Part shown: piece after piece, positions 55,350 through 64,000 of the stretch | Layout of the letters: each line of letters begins with the position of its first letter | Numbering within the stretch: the first letter of the stretch is position 1 | Assembly (NCBI RefSeq): GCF_000004195.4 | Contig: NC_030681.2 | Span: 141,170,006 to 141,234,005, forward strand | Length of the DNA: 64,000 bases | DNA from: Xenopus tropicalis | Lineage: Eukaryota > Chordata > Amphibia > Anura > Pipidae | Reading direction: 5' to 3' | Translations under genes and position numbers: made by a program | Notes under the pieces: generated by a model | Database searches by the model: none | Seen by the model: only the letters and a program-made list of their open reading frames with translations | What the model was told of the DNA's origin: nothing

Positions 55350-55880
55350 TAATAGAGCTTTTCCAGCAGAATCCTGCATTGTAATCTGTTTTTCACGTTT
55401 TTATATTTCATTTTGAAATGTCACATGGAGCTAGCCATATTCTTCATTTCCCAGGGTGCCACAGCCATGTGGCCTGTGCTCTGATAAATTTCAGTCACAC
55501 TTTACTGCTGCGCTGCAAGTTGGAGTGATATCCCCCCCCCCTCCCAGCAGCCAATCAGCAGAACAATGGGATAGCAGCTCCCAGTAGGTATCAGAATAGC
55601 ACTCAATAGTAAGAAATCCAAGTCCGGCTTGGGACTCCTCCAGTTACATGGGAGTAGGAGAAACAATAGGTTAGCTGAAAGCAGTTCTAATGTGTAGCGC
55701 TGGCTGAAAGCTCAGACTCAGGCACAATGCACTGAGATGGCGCCTACACACCAATATTACAGCTACAAATACATTTGTTGGTTCAAGAATAATATTTTAA
55801 ATGGGAGAGGGAATTATTTGCTGTGTAAACAGTGTAATTTAGAAATAAAAAGTGCCCCATAATAATCACGACAGAATTCC
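55350..55880 (+). repeat. Dispersed repeat shared with 34590-35150
   Basis: It is colinear with the earlier copy from CCAGCAGAATCCTGCATTG to about ATAATCACGACAGAATTC, with a short deletion after AGAACAATGGG. GTAGCGCTGGCTGAAAGCTC and TTCAAGAATAATATTTTAAA are identical in both. Orientation is the same. Confidence 0.8.
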
Positions 55881-56658
55881 TCTAATGGCTACTGTAACCA
55901 GGCATTAGGTACGCCCCACCTGCATATACTGACTGATACACAAGTTAGGGGAGCTCCAAAGCACCTATGTGCCCCCCACCTCCCATACTTTCGATGTACA
56001 GCACCAACCCCGGGAATAACCTGTAGCCCCCCTATATCCTGGACATGCCTAGAAAACCAAACCATAAATTTTCATTGATTTGTTACACTCAGCTTTGCCA
56101 ATACATGCAAAATAGCAAAAGTATGTATGAATTGCTTAAAATACAATCAAATGAAAAATCTGCTAGCATTCTCTATGGATAAAAACCCAGATGCTTGTCA
56201 ACAGGGACCCTTGTGCCCAAGCAAAGATTAGCCATCAGGAATGCATGACATTTAGTACAACTCTAAGACAGGAGCAATAGGTATGTGCTTATACTGACAA
56301 GGTCCAAGGCAAAATAACCCTCGTTATTTTCAGTTCTTTTACATGTCATTATTTACACAGGGTTCAATATAGGAAGAAATTCCACTAGTCGTGTTTGTAA
56401 GTACAATTGTAGCACTATTTTGGCTCACAGAGGTCCTTCTTCGGGGACCAACCCAAGTTACAGTCAAAGATGAGCAGCCATTTATATTGGAGGTTAAAAG
56501 CACGTTACTGTTATGGCGACACTTTACCCTTAATGCGTGTAATAACTTTTAAATAGTAACATTTTATTGAAAGGGACTGGGCAATGCAGGGTCTCATAAG
56601 AATTCATCATAGAAAATAGTGATAGTGTTAAGGAAACTACTGGAAATCACCTCTACCC
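55881..56658. other. Single-copy-looking sequence
   Basis: No gene or repeat terminus is recognised. Confidence 0.4.
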
Positions 56659-56920
56659 TAAAGGTGGCCACAGACGTGGTGATTTTCTCCACTAACGTTC
56701 AGGGCTGAAACAGCAGATATGGAGGTGGAAACAATAGGATTTCTACCTCCTTCTGCCGATTCAGCGCTGAAGGCAGATTTTGTTCGGGCGCCTTCTATGG
56801 CAGCAGATCAAAATCTTTTAACCTGCACGATCGGCGAGTCGGCCGATATCAGCAGCTTCCTGCAATATTGGTTGCCTCGCCGAGTTGCCATACAAGCACC
56901 AAATATCGTACGAAATGAGG
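56659..56920 (+). mobile_element. AAGGTGGCCATACACGGG-related element, diverged
   Basis: It starts TAAAGGTGGCCACAGACGTG and contains AATCTTTTAACCTGCACGAT and GTCGGCCGATATCAGCAGC, which are family-type blocks. The right end is not defined. Confidence 0.55.
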
Positions 56921-58499
56921 TTCTGAGGTTCTGTATGATATTATCCAGCATTACTTGAGTTCCAACTCTGATGGATACAATCATAATGATAATGAACCAA
57001 CTCACCTTCTCAGTGAAGCTTAACTTGCCCTGCCACTTACTCCTTAAATGCTCCCAGACCACCTCATCTTGGGATCTAACACTAGAACCTGCTATTCCTC
57101 TGCCACAACACAGGCTCCACTTGGTTCTGGCTGGACTTTCTTACTGAGGGTATCCAACTGACAATCCCGTTACCTACACGTGTTCCCATCTCTTTCTCTC
57201 ATTCACTCTCATCCTCATCTGGTCTCTTGTTTTCTCCTAGTCATCCTATCAGCATTATTTTCAGCCAATCAGAGCCAGCTCCTACCTCACTACCTTGCCT
57301 GAGCATTAGATCTGCTTGAGTATTGTAGTTAGCCCCTAGCTCCCACTCCTTCTGTCCCCAGTTCTGTCCCTGTCACTTTGCCCCCTCCATCCCTATTCTG
57401 TCTATTTCCTTCCTGACGTTCAGCCTCTCCTTTTATAGTGTCTGTCTTGTTTCTGGTTGGTCACAATAACCGGCCCTCCCCTGAAGGACTTACCACCCAT
57501 CAAAATCCCTTACAATATCAAATAATTTGTGATGAGTGACACATTTTTTGGCATGGACTTGCATGAATTTGGGGCAAAATTCCACATTTCACCCATCAGC
57601 AAACTGCATGAAATAGTATACAAAAAACAATAGAAAACAATGGTTATATTTCTGGTGTCTGTATCTCTTTAAGAAGGACACTGGCCAAAAATACATGACA
57701 TCTAAGAAGACCTGTAAGAATATGTGATATAGATTCAGCATTATTCTGAGTATTTATATGTTCTGCTCCAAGCTGTGTTGCCGGGGTGGGGAGCCCATTC
57801 TACAAAAACAATGCACAATACGCAGAAATAAAATGATTTTTGAAGGAGGCTGGAAGAAATAATGTTGAAGTTTGCGTCTCACCTGCCCTGTAAAGGTTTA
57901 TTCAGCCTCTTCTGAAATTCACTTTGTGTCAGATCTCTGTTCTTTAAATGCTGAACATTATATATTTCTTTCTTTCTTCTTTTTTTCCCTTCACTTCAAA
58001 AGCATTTCACATACGGTTTGTATTTCTGCGAACACACGGCTATTCAGTGCTTCATATTAAATTTGCTTCCTGCAGGCCTTTCCCGTTTGAATTTAGGTCC
58101 ATAAATTTTCAAATGACTTACTTAAATGGCACTTCACTGTTTTTTGGGGGGATACTTAGTCAACTTAACACATGATATGTTTTTAAGTAATTACATTAAT
58201 ATATTTTACTGTTGCATGTTGTGAAATGCTTTCCTTATATTGTGTCTACAGTGGTCATGTTATTAAAATGGTATTGAGATATCAAAGCCGTTAAGTCAAT
58301 GATGTAGTAAGAGACCTTATGGTATGGGACTGGGGGGGGGGGGGTCATTCAGTGACAGACTGCAGGGGGGGTTGGCATTTTTACCCAATATCCCACCAAA
58401 GAATCATAGTAGGGTCTCAAAACATGAAATATACAGTATGTAAAGTCTCGCCAAATGTCCAGAAGGACCTGGCAACCGCAGTGCTAATCAGACAACACC
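56921..58499. other. Single-copy sequence with one hAT scrap
   Basis: TGTGATGAGTGACACATTTT at 57530 and CAAAATTCCACATTTCACCC at 57573 look like a scrap of the TAGTGATGAGCG family. A G run lies at 58331-58344. Short overlapping frames only. Confidence 0.4.
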
Positions 58500-58706
58500 C
58501 AATGTCTGTATGTATAACTTTATTTATAAAGTGCCACAAGGGTACGCAGCGCTGTACAATCTTACAATACACAGAATTACACACAGGGAGGACAAGTGTT
58601 ATAATAAATAAATACAATAAATAAGTATAAATACACAGGGAATAAGTGCCATGTGGTATGAGACACAGTAGGAAGGAGGTCCCTGCCCCGTAGAGCTTAC
58701 AAGCTT
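58500..58706 (-). repeat. Retroposon tail (TTTATTTATAAAGTGC...GAGCTTACAA)
   Basis: It has GTATGTATAACTTTATTTAT, AAAGTGCCACAAGGGTACGC, AGCGCTGTACAATC and GGAGGTCCCTGCCCCGTAGA followed by GCTTACAA. It is colinear with 46439-46714. Confidence 0.78.
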
Positions 58707-59044
58707 AATGCAACATGGTTGGCCAGTTAGGAAACTGATTGAATTTACTACACATTGCTATATCTGCGGGGGCCATCAGAACAAGATTGGATGTAACCAG
58801 TTTCAAATTAAATTCCAGTCGGGTGATGACCTTCATCCCAAAGAGGTCCCTCAGCCCAACCGTATGTGCAAATGGCTGTGCTTTTTTGCAGTGCAAGCTC
58901 TTTTCACTCAGAAGTCAAATGATTGAACCAGTAGAACTGCCCATCCTAGCTAGGGTCAAATTGGATGCTGTCAAATACGTCAAATACTGGGCTGCTAGAT
59001 TGAGTAACCAGATAAATAGATATGGCCACCTTGAAGAGTCGGTG
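58707..59044 (+). other. Unidentified segment with overlapping open frames
   Basis: Frames of 72 codons (58708-58926) and 151 codons (58739-59194) open here in different phases, and a reverse frame too. The longer one runs into the MITE at 59045, so it cannot be a clean gene. One phase has a CYICGGHQNKIGC string, but it is not a complete zinc knuckle. It could be retroelement debris. Confidence 0.3.
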
Positions 59045-59331
59045 TTAAGGTGGCCATACACGGGCCGATATGGGTCCCTTAGACTGATTTGGCAGCTTAT
59101 TGGCCTGTGTAGGGGCACAAATGATGGGCCTGCCAGACCGACATCTGGCACTTTAAAAAATTTAGTCGAATCGGGGGCCGCATTGGCTCATTGATGCGGT
59201 TCCCGAACCAACTGTGCCTATTACTGGTGCTCTAATTCCATCGTTTGGCCCCAGGGCCAAACTACCGAATTAGCCTAAATTCACCCGATATCGCCCACCC
59301 GTAGGTGGGATCTTGACGTGTATGGGCAGCT
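59045..59331 (+). mobile_element. AAGGTGGCCATACACGGG-family element
   Basis: The left end TTAAGGTGGCCATACACGGG starts with TTAA. The interior has TTTGGCCCCAGGGCCAAACT and CACCCGTAGGTGGGATC. The right end GACGTGTATGGGCAGCT is diverged. This is the fullest uninterrupted copy in the window. Confidence 0.88.
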
Positions 59332-60279
59332 CTAGTATGCATGTAAATATAATGTACTGCTACACTGCACTGGTGGAACAAATGTGCTTCCTTCAATAGC
59401 TGTACAGCCATTAATATAAATAAGCAATTGGTTAGCCAATGGTGGCCGGCATACAGGTATGTATTGAGTTGTGCTTGTGCTAAAGTGCCGTTAAATAAGA
59501 CTCAAATGCCATTCACAGCATTCATGTAGACCTCCTTCACACTTCTGATGTTCACCCCATTTTTGTCCAGGTAAAAGATAAGGGGGTCCACAGCAACACC
59601 CCCCCCCCTCAGCATGAAGAAAACACAAAGTCATCGCCACATTTATTATGTCATCACCACATTTATTATGTCATCACCACATTTATTATGCAGACATTTG
59701 ACAGAAAAAGGCAATGTTTGCGGGTTGGCACTAACCAACCAGGGTGCTGCTGCATGGAAGGCTAATGTATCAGTCACACAGAACATTCACGCCCCACAGT
59801 CACTTCTCATTCATGTATAGAAGCTGATGCCAGGCAATCCCATGGTGGCTGGGTGTAGCCAGTAGGAACAATTATGCATCCAAAAATCAAGAGATTGAGG
59901 TTCTATTCCGTAAATCTCTGATTTAATTTAATTTAGTTGAGCAGATTGGGTGTTTTCTTCATTTATAGCTCTCTGCACAGTTACAAAATGATCTCACATA
60001 AGCCCCTAGTGCTACCAAACCAACCCTACCTGTAAATTCAGCCATGCCCCTATAATAAAATTACATACCAGTCATTGCCCAATGAACACCCTAAACCTCC
60101 TGGGCACCCCCCAGCATTCAAAGAGTCTGCTTTTTCAACCTTCCTTGGGTGAATACAGTGGCAGATTAACACTGGGCCCATTCAAGTGCTTATTGTTTCC
60201 AGGGGGCCCACTCATGGAACTGGTATAGAGTGGGGGCACAACTGGGAAGAGCATGGTAGAGGCAGTACCTGATTGAATG
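59332..60279. other. Single-copy sequence with a short tandem repeat
   Basis: TCATC(A/G)CCACATTTATTATG occurs three times in tandem at 59631-59690 (20-bp unit). No gene is seen. Confidence 0.6.
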
Positions 60280-61131
60280 TATAGGTATGGGACCCGTCTT
60301 TCCGTAATTCAGATCTCCTACCTTAAGTCTACTAATAAAATTATTTAAACAGTAATTAAACCCAATAGGATTGTTTTGCCCCAATAAGGGGTAATTATAT
60401 CTTAGTTGGGATCAAGTACAGGTACTGTTTTATTATTACAGAGAAAAGGGAATCATTTAACCATGAAATAAACCCAATAGGGCTGTTCTGCCCCCAATAA
60501 GGGGTAATTATATCTTAGTTGGGATCAAGTACAGGTACTGTTTTATTATTACAGAGAAAAGGGAATCATTTAACCATTAAATAAACCCAATAGGGCTGTT
60601 CTGCCCCCAATAAGGGGTAATTATATCTTAGTTGGGATCAAGTACAGGTACTGTTTTATTATTACAGAGAAAAGGGAATCATTTAACCATGAAATAAACC
60701 CAATAGGGCTGTTCTGCCCCCAATAAGGGGTAATTATATCTTAGTTGGGATCAAGTACAGGTACTGTTTTATTATTACAGGGAAAAGGGAATCATTTAAC
60801 CATTAAATAAACCCAATAGGGCTGTTCTGCCCCCAATAAGGGGTAATTATATCTTAGTTGGGATCAAGTACAGGTACTGTTTTATTATTACAGAGAAAAG
60901 GGAATCATTTAACCATTAAATAAACCCAATAGGGCTGTTCTGCCCCCAATAAGGGGTAATTATATCTTAGTTGGGATCAAGTACAGGTACTGTTTTATTA
61001 TTACAGAGAAAAAGCAAACCATTTTTAAAAATGTGAATGATTTGATTAAAATGGAGTCTATGGGAGTCAACCTTTCCGTAATTCGGAACTTTCTGGATAA
61101 TTGGTGTCCGATTATGGGTCCGATACCTGTA
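60280..61131 (-). mobile_element. ACAGGTATGGGA-family MITE with six-unit array (copy H)
   Basis: The ends are TATAGGTATGGGACCCGTCT and GGGTCCGATACCTGTA. About six units of 113 bp. The first edge unit has AGGATTGTTTTGCCCC, the edge-type variant. The left non-array part is shorter than in copies F and G. Confidence 0.94.
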
Positions 61132-62384
61132 TATGGAGAGTATAAGGAGCAATGAGATGACTATGGCAAGCCAACAAGGTAAGAACAAGCAACATCACAC
61201 AAAGTAGCAAGTTATGGTTCTGGTACTATCCCTTCTAAAATCCCCACACTGGTTTATGACTATTAGAGGGTTAAGCCAACATACAGTCTAATCCTTAGCA
61301 AGTGAGTTCCGGCCTATATTTCTGTGCATCATGATATCACCCTAATGCTGACAGATGCTACTGTTAAAAGGAAAATCTGATTTACTAGCAGGATAAAGAT
61401 GCGCCTGCATTAACTGGCCTAGTTGGCACCGAGACTAAGAAGATCTGCTGAACAGATTATCAGTCTACACCTAGAGATTTATAATTACCTAATTGGAAGG
61501 CAAATCCTCTCTGTGCTGGCTGGCTTTCATTCAGGCACATAACCCCCCCCCGGCCCCACTAATTGCACCGTGCTGTTCATGGGGGTCATAATCGTTGGAA
61601 TTGTCTGGTATCTTCCGGTCACTCCTAATGAGGCGCTGCCCGCGGGGAGGTTGCTGTGCCTTCAGCTTCAATGTCATTGGTGCAATTAACACTGACAGAC
61701 TGACAATTGTCTCATAATACCTCTCTCCTTATTGCACCCAATAACCTTTAATGATTCACTCGGCTGAGGTCGACAGGCTGCCTTGCAAATTACTTTGTGC
61801 GGAGTTTGGTGGGTCATTGGGAGTTTATAGGGTTGAACTCCCGCAGCGATAGGTGAAATTCAATCAAAATCATTATCTCTAGTTGGAAGCCTGAGCCTCT
61901 TGGTCTTCCTGCTTCCTGTTGGGGTGGGTAACCTGAGGTCCTCTTGATGGGGTCAGACTACAACTCCCAGCATCTGCTGTCGTTAGTTGCAGCTACTTCT
62001 GGAAGGGGGCAGCTTATCTGGAATTCTGACACTGAACTACTAACCATGTGTTGTTGACCGTGGCTTAAGGGTCTATATAGCCCCATAGAGTAATCCTCTT
62101 ACACTTCCGAGAGCTCTCTAGCCATTTGGCTTATGTGTGTGTGTTCCCTCCATTTCTACAGAGATGCAGAATATTGCTAATTATTATCATTTAGAGACTG
62201 GAATTAAATCATTTATGGATTTATATAACAGACCTTACAATCTGCACAAACAGTGGGTAAAAAATTCTTACCTAGAAAATGGAACATTATTCACAGGCAG
62301 GGGGGTTTAAATTGGTCTTGTTTAGGACTATAAAGGCTCATTTAAAGGTTTACATAAAATTCTGCATTACACCTGTAATTAAAA
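61132..62384. other. Single-copy sequence, strongest candidate conserved block
   Basis: About 61450-61850 is repeat-free and has TTTATAATTACCTAATTGG, GTGCAATTAACACTGACAGA, AACCTTTAATGATTCACTCG and TGGGGGTCATAATCG. These homeodomain/TALE-like cores with mixed GC content are typical of vertebrate developmental enhancers. There is no coding frame. Function is inference only. Confidence 0.35.
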
Positions 62385-63054
62385 GTACCGGTATGGGATC
62401 CCTTATCCACAAAAACCATTATCCAGAAAGTTCAGAATTATGGAAAGGCCATGTTCCATAGACTCCATTATAACCAAATAATAATTTACATTTTTAAAAA
62501 TGATTTCATTTTTCTCTGTAATAATTGAACCTTGTACTTGATCCCAACTAAGATATAATTACCCCTTATTGGGGGCAGAACAGCCCTATTGGGTTTATTT
62601 AATGGTTAAATGATTCCCTTTTCTCTGTAATAATAAAACAGTACCTGTACTTGATCCCAACTAAGATATAATTACCCCTTATTGGGGGCAGAACAGCCCT
62701 ATTGGGTTTATTTAATGGTTAAATGATTCCCTTTTCTCTGTAATAATAAAACAGTACCTGTACTTGATCCCAACTAAGATATAATTACCCCTTATTGGGG
62801 GCAGAACAGCCCTATTGGGTTTATTTCATGGTTAAATGATTCCCTTTTCTCTGTAATAATAAAACAGTAAATGTACTTGATCCCAACTAAGATATAATTA
62901 CCCCTTATTGGGGGCAGAACAGCCCTATTGGGTTTATTTAATGTCTCAATGATATTTAGCAGACTTAAGTTATGGAGATCCAAATTATGGAAAGATCCCT
63001 TATCCGGAAAACCCCAGGTCCCAAGCATTCTGGATAACAGGTCCCATACCTGTA
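62385..63054 (+). mobile_element. ACAGGTATGGGA-family MITE with four-unit array (copy I)
   Basis: The left end is TACCGGTATGGGATCCCTTA and the right end AACAGGTCCCATACCTGTA. About four units; the first has ATAATTGAACCTTGTACTTG. A chance reverse frame of 107 codons overlaps it. Confidence 0.94.
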
Positions 63055-63166
63055 CTGGGATTAAAACATGATTCTGGCACCTCATTATAGTTCCATTCAG
63101 CGCCATTGTGTTCATCCAGACTGTGATGCTAAATCATGGGCAGAGTTGCTCATTGGCACTGGGAAA

Positions 63167-63368
63167 TAGTAACATAGTAACATAGTAAGTTAGGTTGAAT
63201 AAATACCTACGTCCATCAAGTTCAACCATAATGCCTGTATATAACCTGCCTAACTACTAGTTGATCCAGAGGAAGACAAAAACCCCATCTGAAGCCTCTA
63301 TAATTTGCCGCAGAGGGGAAAAAAATTCCTTTCTGACTCCAAGATGGTAATCGGACCAGTCCCTGGAA
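63167..63368 (-). repeat. LINE 3' tail with (CATAGTAA)n
   Basis: AGTAACATAGTAACATAGTA leads into AGTTAGGTTGAATAAATACC, GTCCATCAAGTTCAACCATA, CTAACTACTAGTTGATCCAG and TCCAAGATGGTAATCGGACC. It is the reverse complement of the tail at 31210-31374 but extends further 5'. CR1/L2-group by its short terminal repeats; exact family not assigned. Confidence 0.82.
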
Positions 63369-63379
63369 ATAGGAAAAGG

Positions 63380-64000
63380 AGGCTTTTTTTCTCTACTTGT
63401 TGTGGATTCACAGTGAAATTTGTGTTTTTGAGAGTGCTGAAAATTGTCATGAATCTGTGTTGGGATTTTGCCAAGTGGGGTTTTTGAAAAAAATTAGAAA
63501 AAAATGCCCACTGACTTCAATGCACTTGTGGTGAGAGAATGAGAAACAAAGCCTGTTGGCTTCAGGGCATTTGGCGTGAGAAACAATACATAAAAAAACA
63601 CCCATTGACTTCAATGAATTTGGCAAAATGTTGCTGAGATTTCGCAGTTTCACAAAAATGTCAGTGGTTTTACAAAGTGAAATTGGGCAGTTTTGCTCAT
63701 CCCCACTGGGGAAACCTGCAGCTACTGCCACCCTGAATATGGCGGTAATTCCAACATTCCCACAGTGGCTTCTATCAACAGCCCTGCACATAAAGAACCA
63801 TTGGCTAATAATGTTTTATTATCCACCTGATGTCACACAATTCCTAACAACTTGCACCCCTTTTACAAAAACCTGCATATAAAATTGGATTCCTTTTGAC
63901 ATACTGCGATTGTGGAGGATGCAACTCAGTGGCAACAATGCTGTAATACTTGAAAAAAAACCTCCATTTTGGGGAAAAACGTGTCAATTTGAGTTGATCA
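63380..64000. repeat. Possible diverged TAGTGATGAGCG-type relic and unclassified sequence
   Basis: Between 63400 and 63710 there are two CCCA(C/T)TGACTTCAATG blocks (63509, 63602) and a right end TTTTGCTCATCCCCACTGG, reminiscent of a decayed hAT family end. The remaining 290 bp hold nothing I recognise. Confidence 0.35.

Noticed and set aside
58739..59194. 151-codon open frame as a gene
   Set aside because: It runs through the left end and most of a MITE (59045-59331) and overlaps a retroposon tail region; no domain is recognised.

Overview
This window is vertebrate nuclear DNA and almost certainly comes from a clawed frog (Xenopus; I cannot separate X. tropicalis from X. laevis by eye). I found no protein-coding exon, no tRNA or rRNA gene and no complete autonomous transposon. 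The organism call rests on several dispersed repeats that I recognise as Xenopus-type: T2-type TTAA miniature elements, the family with termini like ACAGGTATGGGAYCTGTTATCC, the family with termini like TAGTGATGAGCGAATCTG, the CAGTGATCCCCAACC family, the AAGGTGGCCATACACGGG family, and LINE tails ending in TTACTATGTTACTATG. The window looks like a gene desert or a very large intron. Family labels are from memory and terminal structure, not from a database search.

Layout. 0-9 kb: a 261-bp repeat unit, the first 113-bp array element (1892-2530), and hAT-type miniature elements at 3369-3765, 4829-5288, 5470-5768, 6671-7178, 7335-7548 and 8939-9515, most with clear 8-bp target duplications. 9.5-21.9 kb: nested elements (9900-10560, 10842-11357), five CAGTGATCCCC-related copies, a second 113-bp array element (18022-18474) and T2-type elements. 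22-25 kb is mostly single-copy. 26.4-27.8 kb holds a 53-bp minisatellite interrupted by a hAT element. 29-31.4 kb has five more elements, one inside a LINE tail. 32-37 kb has a 609-bp hAT element with a GC-rich interior, then mostly single-copy sequence. 37.2-45.4 kb carries three large 113-bp array elements, one interrupted by a 501-bp palindrome. 45.8-50 kb has retroposon tails and more hAT copies. 51-55 kb has a T2-type element split by an array element, then another array element with a five-unit higher-order duplication. 55-64 kb has further MITE copies, two more array elements and a LINE tail.

The most distinctive structure is one miniature-element family with TIRs and an apparent TA target site that carries an internal tandem array of about 113 bp. 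Nine copies lie in this 64 kb, with roughly 2 to 11 units each and about 60 units in total. Inner units are nearly identical within and between loci, while outermost units share a different variant. Two arrays show multi-unit duplications (340 bp and 565 bp), and one of these has a hybrid junction that looks like unequal exchange. A second family, TAGTGATGAGCG, independently carries arrays of 20-21 bp that differ from copy to copy.

Between the repeats, several stretches have the look of conserved non-coding sequence: about 8.5-8.7, 28.1-28.6, 36.65-37.06, 39.2-39.5, 43.45-43.9, 53.0-53.35 and 61.45-61.85 kb. This is an impression from base texture only and needs alignment to other vertebrates.
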